64,000 bases of DNA from CAZKJL01 sp964553135 (GTDB lineage Bacteria > Patescibacteriota > Gracilibacteria > Peribacterales > Peribacteraceae), in the NCBI GenBank assembly GCA_964553135.1, contig CAZKJL010000002.1:248001-312000 (forward strand). Reading direction: 5' to 3'. Below are positions 23,901-31,756 of this stretch, one piece after another. Below the pieces are notes generated by a model that saw nothing but the letters and a program-made list of their open reading frames with translations, was not told where the DNA came from and searched no databases. A program made the position numbers and the translations under genes. Each line of letters starts with the position of its first letter. Position 1 is the first letter of the stretch.

Positions 23901-25387
23901 GAGACATCGAAATCCTGCTCCACCGTCTGGCGGGGATTCGGATTCGTCCCGGTGTAGATGAAGTCCGTGCTTCCGATGACGTGCGTGTAATCGCGTCGCC
24001 ATTCGTCGATATTCCCGCCGATCTCTTCGAGTGCGGAGACGATTTCATCGACTTCGGCGTTCGTCATGGTGGGGTGCAGCGAGATGCGAACCCATCCGGG
24101 CTTGTTCGTTTCATCGTGCAAATCCACGATTTGCTTGATGATGCGGGCGGATTCATCGCGCTCGATATCGAGCAAGTAGTGGCCGTACGGACCGGCGCAC
24201 GAGCAACCGTTGCGCACTTGGATGCCGAATCTGTCGTTGAGCAGTCTCGTGAGAAGTCCGTGCGGAACCTTGTCCATGTAGAGCGATACGATGCCGAGGC
24301 GATCGGTGAGGTGCGGCTCGAAGACGTGTACGTTGGGCATTTCGGCGAGTCGTGACATCAGTCTGTTCACCAGTTCGTGTTCGCGCTGCTTGATTTCGTC
24401 CATGCCCATGAGTTCCTTCAGTCTGATGGCCATGGCGGCGCGCATGCGACCGATGATGGGAGGGGTGCCGCCGTCTTCGCGTGCCTCCAAATCTTCCACG
24501 TACCATCGGCCGCCCCAACCATCGACGGCATGCACGGTGCCTCCGCCTTTGCGGTCGGGGACCTCTCCCTGGATGAGCGAGCGATGAGCTACCAGAATGC
24601 CCGGAGATTCGGGTCCGCCTTGAAATTTGTGCGGAGAGAAAAGTACGGCGTCCAAGTGCGCACCGACTTCCGGCGGGTGCATGTCGATGGGGTCGTACGG
24701 CGCAGATGCGGCGAAGTCCACGATGCACTTGCCGCCGTGGGCGTGCATCACTTTTGCCATTGCTTGGTACGGCGTGCGGATTCCCGTGACGTTGGATGCG
24801 GCGCTGAACGAACCGATGAGCGGCCTTCCTTTGTACCGGGCGCACAGCTCCGCAAGCGCTTCCGGGTCGGGGAGTCCGTCTTCATCCGGCGGAACGGTGA
24901 TGACGTCGGCGATGCTTTCTTGCCACGGCAAAATGTTGCTGTGGTGTTCCATGTGCGTGATGAACACCACGGGGCGGTCTTGTTCTTCCACGCGGATGTG
25001 ATCGCGAAAACGTTCGGGTACCGCAAGTCCCATCATCCGCACGAGTTTATTGACGACTTCCGACATGCCGGAACCCGCGGTGATGAGTATATCATTGTCG
25101 CCGGCGTTCACATGTTCCTTGATGATGTGTCCCGCAAGGTGATACCGCTGCGTCGTCATCCCGCCCATGTGATTGGAATCCGAATGCGTGTTGGCGTAGT
25201 CCAATTTGATTCTCATGACGAGGTCTTCGATTACCGCATCGGGCTGGCCGCTCGCGGTGGTGTCGGCGTAGAGACGGCGCTTGGGTCCATACGGCGTTTC
25301 GATGACGTCACGACGTCCGGGAATCCGCAGTCTGTAGGGCTCGAAGTGAGTTTCCAGTGAGGCCGATGCAAGTGAGTTCGGTGGCAT
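23897..25387 (-). CDS. Class V aminotransferase, cysteine desulfurase-like
   Basis: About 496 residues, PLP-dependent fold type I, class V. Visible are the substrate loop (YANTHSDSNHMGGMTTQRYH), the cofactor region (ITAGSGMSEVVNKLVRM, ITHMEHHSN), the Asp in CIVDFAASAP, the Schiff-base Lys in FSPHKFQGGPESPG, and a Cys-rich loop (VRNGCSCAGPYGHYLLD) where desulfurases keep the catalytic Cys. Members of this subgroup are annotated as cysteine desulfurases or selenocysteine lyases; no suf or isc gene is near, so the sulfur acceptor is unknown. The ATG at 25387 removes an atypical 30-residue extension that would overlap the neighbour's promoter. Confidence 0.85.
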   Translation of the reverse strand: MPPNSLASASLETHFEPYRLRIPGRRDVIETPYGPKRRLYADTTASGQPDAVIEDLVMRIKLDYANTHSDSNHMGGMTTQRYHLAGHIIKEHVNAGDNDILITAGSGMSEVVNKLVRMMGLAVPERFRDHIRVEEQDRPVVFITHMEHHSNILPWQESIADVITVPPDEDGLPDPEALAELCARYKGRPLIGSFSAASNVTGIRTPYQAMAKVMHAHGGKCIVDFAASAPYDPIDMHPPEVGAHLDAVLFSPHKFQGGPESPGILVAHRSLIQGEVPDRKGGGTVHAVDGWGGRWYVEDLEAREDGGTPPIIGRMRAAMAIRLKELMGMDEIKQREHELVNRLMSRLAEMPNVHVFEPHLTDRLGIVSLYMDKVPHGLLTRLLNDRFGIQVRNGCSCAGPYGHYLLDIERDESARIIKQIVDLHDETNKPGWVRISLHPTMTNAEVDEIVSALEEIGGNIDEWRRDYTHVIGSTDFIYTGTNPNPRQTVEQDFDVS

Positions 25388-25499
25388 ATCGAGGCGGGAT
25401 ATTTTACGAGCGTGGCCGATTCTTGACAAGGCTATTGAATGGGTTTTTGAGGTACGTACGGGCAATTTCGGCAGCATGAAACGGAGTTATGATGAGCGC

Positions 25500-25739
25500 A
25501 TGAAAAAGCCGCACACCACGTATCACAAAGACGGCACGATCTGGTCCAAAGGCTTTTTGGACGGTGACGTGATGGTCGGACATTGGGAATGGTTCCGCAA
25601 AGGCGGCACCGTCATGCGAGCCGGTCGTTTTGAAAACGGCAAACAAGTCGGCACGTGGACGACCTTCGATTCCAAAAGTCGCATTGTGAAAGTCACGGAC
25701 TTCGACAAGAAAAAATCTTCTTCCCCCAAAAAGTCATGA
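25500..25739 (+). CDS. MORN-like repeat small protein
   Basis: A 79-residue protein of beta-hairpin repeats resembling the MORN/YwqK type: YHKDGTIWSKGFLDGDVMVG, HWEWFRKGGTVMRAGRFENG, KQVGTWTTFDSKSRIVKV, each built on G-x-W. The tail is basic (KKKSSSPKKS). The start at 25500 has a TATGAT box 6 bases ahead and is preferred over 25476. It overlaps the next gene by ATGA, so the two are translationally coupled. Role unknown. Confidence 0.7.
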   Translation: MKKPHTTYHKDGTIWSKGFLDGDVMVGHWEWFRKGGTVMRAGRFENGKQVGTWTTFDSKSRIVKVTDFDKKKSSSPKKS

Positions 25740-26002
25740 GCACCACCTTCAAACACGGTCTCTTCGGTTTTCTCTTTGGCACACTCGGCATGTTCGCGTT
25801 CAGCGCGCTGTCGCTTCTCTCGCAGGTCTTTGAGTTCATCAGCGCGCCACTCTTCCGGCCTGGTCGTTTTCTTGCCGCAACGTTCGTTGGCTCCGAGGGC
25901 TCCGATCTGGCCGTCGCCATGCTTACGATCTCCAACGGCATTCTCTACGCGATCATCTTCATCGTCATCGGAATGTTCGTCCGTCGGTCGAAGCGCGCCT
26001 GA
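25736..26002 (+). CDS. Small membrane protein
   Basis: An 88-residue protein with two predicted membrane segments (LFGFLFGTLGMFAFSALSLL and MLTISNGILYAIIFIVIGMF) joined by a Phe/Arg-rich loop, and a basic end (VRRSKRA). It begins inside the stop of the MORN-like gene and ends at a strong terminator, so the two form a closed two-gene unit. No family recognised. Confidence 0.7.
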   Translation: MSTTFKHGLFGFLFGTLGMFAFSALSLLSQVFEFISAPLFRPGRFLAATFVGSEGSDLAVAMLTISNGILYAIIFIVIGMFVRRSKRA

Positions 26003-26042
26003 AAAAATAGGCAGCGAGCCTGAGCGTCGCTACCTATTTTTA
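26003..26042. terminator. Bidirectional terminator between convergent genes
   Basis: AAAATAGG and AGCGA pair with TCGCT and CCTATTTT, with one internal mismatch. There are A-rich and T-rich flanks on both sides, so it can serve both the plus-strand membrane protein and the minus-strand beta-helix gene. Confidence 0.85.
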
Positions 26043-26057
26043 TGTGTTTATCGGTGA

Positions 26058-28751
26058 TTACTGAACATCGATCCCATCCGTGTTGTCGGGGTCGACGAAG
26101 ATGCCGCCGGGAATGGTATTGTCCCGAATGGTGGAGTCCGACGTGTACATGACGGTCACTGCCCTGGCTACGCGCGAGGAGGGCAAGAAACTCCACTTAT
26201 TGGTTCCGGTGAACGTGTTGCCCCTGATGGTGACGTTCTTCGACGAAGAGACGAACAATGCGAGACCCGGAACTCCGGTCACCGTATTTCCTTCGATGAG
26301 AATGTCGCGGAAGACGCGTTCCGGCGAAATGGTGATTTGCGTGTAGGGGTTCAGTTCCACGCGTGCTTCCACCACGATTCCGGCCATCGGAGTGATGCCG
26401 CCGCCGATGGCACTGAGTGTGCTTTGGAGGCGCTGGTCCGTCCAGAATCCGACGTTCGTGATTTGGTTGTTGCGGACTGTGACGTCCGAAGGAGCGGGTC
26501 CCAGCAAGTAATGGTTCGTTTCGGTGATGAGGAAGATTCCGCCGTACGTTTGCCCGGCTGCCTTGTTGTTTTCCACGATGCCGGGGCCGGTATGGATGAG
26601 CATGGCGCGGCCGCGGTTGTTGCGGAACGTGTTGCCGCGCACGATGAAGGGCGTGCTGGCATTGCTCAGGTTGCTCATGAGCGTTCCCACCGTCACTTCC
26701 GACGGCAATGCTTCGGAAAATTTCAAACAGACCTTCGTTGCGTTGCTGGGGCATCCGTTTCGCCCTGCGCCGAGTTTTTGCGTCAATTGGTATTCACCCA
26801 GCGGTCGGAGCGTCTCGGGATCGGCGAAGAGAATGCGATCACCGACCGTGAGTGCGCTGAGGTTGTCGGTGGATTTCACCATGGTCTTGTCGTCGCTGAC
26901 GAAATCGAGCGTTCCGTACAAGCCCTTCACGTTGAGTCCGTCATCACCCTGGAATTCCACGACGTTATTTTCGATGAAGACATTGCTCTTGGCGATGAGG
27001 TGAATGCCGTCACCGAGCGTACTGACGAGTCGGTTCGGGTCATTCGGATTGCGCGTCACTCTCGAGTTGACCACGCGGAAGCCTTTACCCGCATTGTTGC
27101 CGAGGAAACCGATGGTGGGGGAGGCGTAGATGCTGACGTTTTCCATCGTCACGTCGTCGGCGACGCGCACCTGCAGACCGGCTGCGGGAGTACGGACCGT
27201 GGCGACCACGTTCGTATTGTCCCTCACCCACGCAGGGAGAACTTCCTGGAATTTGAATCTCAACGTTCCGGGCTCGGTCGATGCGACGGGTACCGGGCCA
27301 GTCTCCGGTTCGTACACGTATGACCTGTCGACGGACTGCCGCTTTCCATCATTGATGGCGCCCCATTTCTTCGCTGCAAAGTTGTAATCGGCAATGACGG
27401 TGATCTGCGGAATTTGCTGCAGATCTTTGACTTCCGGTCCGTCCAAAAGCAGATACGTTCCATCGTAGGTTTGCTGAATTTTTCCCTTGAATGCGAGCGG
27501 GTCGGCCCAGTCGATGCTGAAGTTTCGGAGGTGGATGCGCTTCGTCGTCGTGGCGGATGAGCCGACGCTCATGCCCGTTCGGAGGCTGCGGAACAGAAGT
27601 TTGGTGTCGTTTCCTTCCACGAGAAGATCTTCCACGCCGCTGATGTCCAGGAGCACCTCATCGGGACTCATTCCTTCGGGAGGTTCGATGACGTACGTGC
27701 CGCCGTCCATCTGCAGAATGCCGGCTTTCGTCGCACGTACCTTGTTCATGGCAGCCTGGAACATGCGGAATGCACCTTGGGTTTCATACACTTCGCGAAT
27801 GTCCGGGTCGGTGAGGCGAACCACGCTCGGATTCACGGCAAGGTTCGGAGACGTGATGGCGGCCGTCACCGTGTTGCCGCTCGGCGTATCCATCGTTTCG
27901 GTGATATCGACCGGGTGACCGAAGTACGATCCGAAAATTTTGGAGTATCCGCCGTCGGGGTTCGGCTTGAGTGTCACGTCCTTCCAGCGAGTGGTGCGGA
28001 CGCCCGCGGATGTCTTGCGGGTTTCGGTGAGCTGCTTGCTCGTCCAATCAAATTGATAGGTGAGCTGCTCGGACGGAGACTCTATCGTTCCGATGTTTCC
28101 GTAGATCGTGCGATCCGTGACCGTGAACGAACCGTTCGTGTCGACACTCGGAACGCGGAATCCCAGAATCGGAGCACGCACTTCCTTCGTCGCGGCCGCA
28201 CGGAAGAGGGGACAACCGGTTTCATTGCACGGAAGCGGGACGCCGGTCGCGTTGGCAAGGGTCGAGTATTGAATGTTGCGGAGAACTTTATCGTCTTTCT
28301 CAAGAGTGCTCGAAACGGAGAGGGGAGATCCGTCCTTTTTCAAGTCCGCGGATACCGTCAACGTTTGGCCATTCACTTCATAAACGTCGGTCACACGCAT
28401 CAGTTGACCCCACCAGTTTAGGAAAATCCTCACTTTTCCTTGTCCGGGATCTTGTTCCGATTGCTCCAAAAAGCGCCAGACGATGCGCGAATTGCCATCG
28501 ACCGTCGTAAACACCATTCGCTCCTGCTCTCCTCCGCGGTCCACGATGCGGAATGTTCCGATATTTTGGTACGAGAGGCCCGTCACCGTTCCGTCGGCAT
28601 CGCGGGTGAGCATGCCTTCGGTGATCGCGGGAGGCGACACCTGTCCTCGCAGATTGCCGTTCTGCAGAACGTGGACGGTGCCCACGAAGATTGCGGCAAG
28701 CGTGAGAAATCCGAATGCGAGGATATTTCTCGTGGTATGAGATTTTCTCAT
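26058..28751 (-). CDS. Secreted right-handed beta-helix protein, GH110-like
   Basis: 897 residues. An N-terminal signal or anchor (NILAFGFLTLAAIFVGTVHV) leads to a beta-sandwich-like part of about 300 residues and then a parallel beta-helix. The helix region contains HLRNFSIDWADPLAFKGKIQ, VTMENVSIYASPTIGFLGNN, LGDGIHLIAKSNVFIENNVV, EFQGDDGLNVKGLYGTLDFV and GDRILFADPETLRPLGEYQL, in the order I recall for GH110 alpha-1,3-galactosidases. Later turns read VRGNTFRNNRGRAMLI, VRNNQITNVGFW, IEGNTVTGVPGL and IRGNTFTGTNKW. It probably acts on a surface or environmental polysaccharide. The GH110 link is from memory of the family pattern and needs a profile search. Confidence 0.75.
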   Translation of the reverse strand: MRKSHTTRNILAFGFLTLAAIFVGTVHVLQNGNLRGQVSPPAITEGMLTRDADGTVTGLSYQNIGTFRIVDRGGEQERMVFTTVDGNSRIVWRFLEQSEQDPGQGKVRIFLNWWGQLMRVTDVYEVNGQTLTVSADLKKDGSPLSVSSTLEKDDKVLRNIQYSTLANATGVPLPCNETGCPLFRAAATKEVRAPILGFRVPSVDTNGSFTVTDRTIYGNIGTIESPSEQLTYQFDWTSKQLTETRKTSAGVRTTRWKDVTLKPNPDGGYSKIFGSYFGHPVDITETMDTPSGNTVTAAITSPNLAVNPSVVRLTDPDIREVYETQGAFRMFQAAMNKVRATKAGILQMDGGTYVIEPPEGMSPDEVLLDISGVEDLLVEGNDTKLLFRSLRTGMSVGSSATTTKRIHLRNFSIDWADPLAFKGKIQQTYDGTYLLLDGPEVKDLQQIPQITVIADYNFAAKKWGAINDGKRQSVDRSYVYEPETGPVPVASTEPGTLRFKFQEVLPAWVRDNTNVVATVRTPAAGLQVRVADDVTMENVSIYASPTIGFLGNNAGKGFRVVNSRVTRNPNDPNRLVSTLGDGIHLIAKSNVFIENNVVEFQGDDGLNVKGLYGTLDFVSDDKTMVKSTDNLSALTVGDRILFADPETLRPLGEYQLTQKLGAGRNGCPSNATKVCLKFSEALPSEVTVGTLMSNLSNASTPFIVRGNTFRNNRGRAMLIHTGPGIVENNKAAGQTYGGIFLITETNHYLLGPAPSDVTVRNNQITNVGFWTDQRLQSTLSAIGGGITPMAGIVVEARVELNPYTQITISPERVFRDILIEGNTVTGVPGLALFVSSSKNVTIRGNTFTGTNKWSFLPSSRVARAVTVMYTSDSTIRDNTIPGGIFVDPDNTDGIDVQ

Positions 28752-28881
28752 GGAGAGAGGTGGTATGAATATTTGTTACACATATGATAGCATAAAACAC
28801 GGAAATTATCAATTTCTCCATTGAGTCTCTGCAGTCCACAGAGCGACATTTTTGAGTTTTAGGCTATTTTGTTCGCATTCC

Positions 28882-30117
28882 ATGACATTCGACGTCGCAG
28901 TCATCGGCGGGGGACCGGCAGGCATGATCGCAGCTGCGAGAGCCGCCGAACTCGGTGCAAAGGTCGTGCTTTTGGAAAAAAATCCGGGGCTCGGAAAAAA
29001 GCTCCTTATTACGGGTGGGGGACGCTGCAATATTCTCTCGGCCGAGTTCGATGCGCACAAACTCGTCGCACGCTACGGAAAGAAGGGCAAATCTCTGTAT
29101 TCCACGTTTTCGCAGTTCGATGCGCAGGCGACATGGGATTACTTCGAATCCCGCGGACTCAAGCTCAAAGTGGAAGCCGAACAGCGCGCGTTTCCGGTGA
29201 GCGACAAAGCCGAAGACGTGCAGCGCACGCTCATCTCGGCGATGGCGAAAGGAGGCGTGAAAGTGCTCACGGGCGTCACCGTCAAAAGTATCGTCGCAGA
29301 AAATGGATTGATCACAAAAGTAGTTCATGACAGGGGATTCACGGAAGCCAAAAATTACATTCTGGCAACGGGTGGAAAATCACGTCCCGAGACGGGCTCC
29401 ACGGGTGACGGATTCACGTGGATGAAGGAACTCGGTCACACCGTGACGGACCAAGAGGCCGCGCTCGTTCCCCTCACCATCCGGAATCCGTGGATCAACG
29501 ACGTTGCGGGCATCAGTCTCAAGGACGTGAAGCTCACCGTGTGGCAGGGGAAAACCAAGCACGAATCGCGCATCGGCAAGATGCTCTTCACGCATGTCGG
29601 CGTGAGCGGCCCCGCGGTGCTCAACATGAGCAAAAATATCGGCGCGCTTCTCAAGTCCGGCCCCGTCACGTTGTCACTCGATTTGTTTCCGTCACTCGAT
29701 GCGGGCGCCCTGGACAAAAAAGTGATCGACGCGTTCGAGAAGGGCAAAAACAAGATGATTAAAAACAACATCGGGGACGTGGTGCAGCCCAGACTCGGCC
29801 ACGTTCTTTTGGCTCTGGCAGGGGTGGATCCCACGGTGCCTCTCCATCAACTCACGCGCGAAGATCGTCTCGCGTTCGTCGCGCTTCTCAAAGACGTGCC
29901 CATGTCCGTCTCGGGCTTGCTCGGGGAGGACAAGGCCGTCGTCACGGGCGGCGGCGTGGACCTGAAGGAAGTGGAATTCAAAACGATGCGTTCCAAAAAA
30001 TACAAGAATCTTTTCCTTGCCGGAGACATCTTGGATTTCGATCGTCCTTCGGGCGGTTTCAGTCTGCAAATTTGTTGGACGACGGGGTACGTGGCGGGCT
30101 CGAGCGCCGCGCAGTAA
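28882..30117 (+). CDS. HI0933/BaiN-like FAD-dependent oxidoreductase
   Basis: A 411-residue flavoprotein. The FAD dinucleotide-binding motif GGGPAGMIAAARAAELGAKV is at residues 8-27, followed by LITGGGRCNIL, the family-typical NYILATGGKSRPETGSTGDG, LTIRNPWINDVAGISL, LFTHVGVSGPAVLNMS, and the C-terminal GGFSLQICWTTGYVAG. Proteins of this group (HI0933, YhiN, BaiN) bind FAD but their substrates are mostly unknown. The start MTFDVAVIG at 28882 puts the first strand at the N terminus. Three flavin-related genes follow one another here with 30246 and 30774. Confidence 0.9.
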   Translation: MTFDVAVIGGGPAGMIAAARAAELGAKVVLLEKNPGLGKKLLITGGGRCNILSAEFDAHKLVARYGKKGKSLYSTFSQFDAQATWDYFESRGLKLKVEAEQRAFPVSDKAEDVQRTLISAMAKGGVKVLTGVTVKSIVAENGLITKVVHDRGFTEAKNYILATGGKSRPETGSTGDGFTWMKELGHTVTDQEAALVPLTIRNPWINDVAGISLKDVKLTVWQGKTKHESRIGKMLFTHVGVSGPAVLNMSKNIGALLKSGPVTLSLDLFPSLDAGALDKKVIDAFEKGKNKMIKNNIGDVVQPRLGHVLLALAGVDPTVPLHQLTREDRLAFVALLKDVPMSVSGLLGEDKAVVTGGGVDLKEVEFKTMRSKKYKNLFLAGDILDFDRPSGGFSLQICWTTGYVAGSSAAQ

Positions 30118-30245
30118 GAAGTTTCTCATTCATACGTCATGATGCGGGCAGGCGTTCCGTTTTTCCTGCTCTTAATCTATTCTTAATGCGCCCGATCTAC
30201 GATGGGCGCCTGATCAAAAGTTTTTGTTTCTTCTCCCTTATTTTC

Positions 30246-30758
30246 ATGTCAGACATTCGTACCTCCAAGAATCTCAGGACCATGGGTCCCCTGGTCGCCG
30301 CAGGCGTGCTCGGCCTTCTCATGGCGGGTTGCGCCCCGGCTTCGTCGGACCAAATGCCGTCCGAGAACGACATGTCGTCCAGCGCCATGATGTCTTCGTC
30401 TGCAATGATGCAGAGCTCGGAAGCAATGATGTCCTCATCCGCAGCCATGATGCAGTCATCGACCTACAAGGACGGATCGTACTCGGCCGACGGAACGTAC
30501 CGTTCTCCCGCAGGCGGCGAGAGCGTGCACGTTACGCTCGTTCTCAAAGATGATGTCGTCACCGGCGTCACGTTCACAGGCGATGCCACGAACCCCAAGA
30601 GCGTCACGATGCAGGGCCAGTTCGGTGCCGGTATCGAAGCCGCGGTCGTCGGCAAGTCGCTCGATGACGTTTCGGTGGGCGTCGTGAACGGTTCCTCGCT
30701 CACGGGCAAGGGCTTCATGGAAGCCGTCGAGAAAGTCAAAGCCGAGGCCAAGGCCTAA
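30246..30758 (+). CDS. FMN-binding-domain lipoprotein with Met/Ser-rich linker
   Basis: 170 residues. The lipobox LLMAGC puts the lipidated Cys at residue 29. The next 50 residues are a low-complexity stretch of MMSSS-type repeats (SSAMMSSSAMMQSSEAMMSS). The C-terminal 90 residues resemble an FMN_bind domain (YKDGSYSADGTYRSPAG, VHVTLVLKDDVVTGVTF, VGVVNGSSLTGKGFMEAVEK). The usual flavinylation motif GATxT reads GSSLTGKGF, still with the Thr. Its neighbour on the other strand is ApbE, the enzyme that attaches FMN to this domain. It is probably an extracytoplasmic electron carrier or reductase anchor. Confidence 0.85.
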   Translation: MSDIRTSKNLRTMGPLVAAGVLGLLMAGCAPASSDQMPSENDMSSSAMMSSSAMMQSSEAMMSSSAAMMQSSTYKDGSYSADGTYRSPAGGESVHVTLVLKDDVVTGVTFTGDATNPKSVTMQGQFGAGIEAAVVGKSLDDVSVGVVNGSSLTGKGFMEAVEKVKAEAKA

Positions 30759-30773
30759 TCTCACTCATCGCAT

Positions 30774-31670
30774 TCAAAACAGCTCCGCCGCGAACCCGGC
30801 GGAGCGTTTGACGGTGTAGCCGGGGAGGAGCAAGCAGCACTCGAATGACACATTCTTGTAGTCTTCGGGCTTCGTCATGAACAGGCACGTGCAGAGTCCG
30901 TCGGCGAGTGCGGCGGAATCGGCGAGCACCCAGGTCGCGATGATGTCATTCGGAGACGTGAGGGATTTCGGATCAATCGTATGGTGATACTCGCCCCAAC
31001 GCCTCCGATTGCTCGCCGAAGCACACAAAGCGCCTTCCGTGATTTCGACGATGCCGATGACTTTCGTGGGGTCGGCCGGGTGTTCCAGTCCCGCGCGAAG
31101 CGGTGTGCCGGAACCACGGTAGTAGATGTCGCCGCTGCCGTTCACCAGGAAACGACGAATCCCCCGCTGCTTTAAGAATGTCGCGAGTTTGTCCACGAAA
31201 TAGCCTTTGCCCAGCGCACCAAGATCGATGAGGACGGACTCCCGGAGTTCGATGTGCGTGCCGTCGACGATCGTGAGAGCTTTCTTGAAATCGGGCACGG
31301 GCCGGATTTTTTCCTTGGGTTTGAGCGAATACGTGTCGTCGTAGCCCATGTCCGAAAGCGCGAAACCGACGAGCGGATTCAGTTTGCCCCCGGAGAGGTC
31401 GTGCAGTTTTTCGTACAACCTCAACATGTTCACGAGGTCCGCGGGTACTTCCACCGATCCCCGCTTTTCCGTCAGCTTCCAGATCAACGATGTCTTTTTG
31501 AAGCGCGAGAAGGTCTCGTCGAAGAGTGCTGATTGTTCGAGAATCGATGCTTGCAGCGCCGAAAAAACAGTCGCATCGATATCGTCCCAGATGGAAACGG
31601 CCCATGACGTGCCCATCGATTGATACGAGAATGTGTGAGCGGGTGAATCTTTGACCATCGAGCGCAGCAT
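30774..31670 (-). CDS. apbE: FAD:protein FMN transferase
   Basis: A 298-residue ApbE protein that covalently attaches FMN to Thr in exported FMN_bind domains. Motifs are MGTSWAVSIW at the N terminus, TFSRFKKTSLI, SGGKLNPLVGFALSDMGYDD, LIDLGALGKGYFVDKLATFL, FLVNGSGDIYYRG, and HHTIDPKSL with TWVLADSAALADGL. I see no signal peptide; the ATG at 31658 (MVKDSPAHTF) with a TATGCT box 7 bases ahead is an alternative start. It converges with the FMN_bind lipoprotein, its likely substrate. Confidence 0.92.
   Translation of the reverse strand: MLRSMVKDSPAHTFSYQSMGTSWAVSIWDDIDATVFSALQASILEQSALFDETFSRFKKTSLIWKLTEKRGSVEVPADLVNMLRLYEKLHDLSGGKLNPLVGFALSDMGYDDTYSLKPKEKIRPVPDFKKALTIVDGTHIELRESVLIDLGALGKGYFVDKLATFLKQRGIRRFLVNGSGDIYYRGSGTPLRAGLEHPADPTKVIGIVEITEGALCASASNRRRWGEYHHTIDPKSLTSPNDIIATWVLADSAALADGLCTCLFMTKPEDYKNVSFECCLLLPGYTVKRSAGFAAELF
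30782..30805 (+). terminator. GC-rich hairpin inside the apbE 3' end
   Basis: GCTCCGCC pairs with GGCGGAGC over an 8-base loop, followed by GTTTG. It lies 23 bases past the lipoprotein stop and overlaps apbE codons, so it may end the lipoprotein transcript. The weak T run keeps confidence low. Confidence 0.4.
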
Positions 31671-31719
31671 ACAATACCGCCACGATGTGTTTTATGCGGG
31701 AATGAGGGCGGTTCGACTA

Positions 31720-31747
31720 TTGACAAAAACAGAAAAATGAATATAAT
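31720..31747 (+). promoter_or_regulatory. Perfect consensus promoter of the SLH-sortase gene
   Basis: TTGACA, 16 bases, TATAAT, then 9 bases to the ATG at 31757. The expected leader is only 2-3 bases, so translation is probably leaderless despite a very strong promoter. Confidence 0.85.
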
Positions 31748-31756
31748 CTACTTCAC

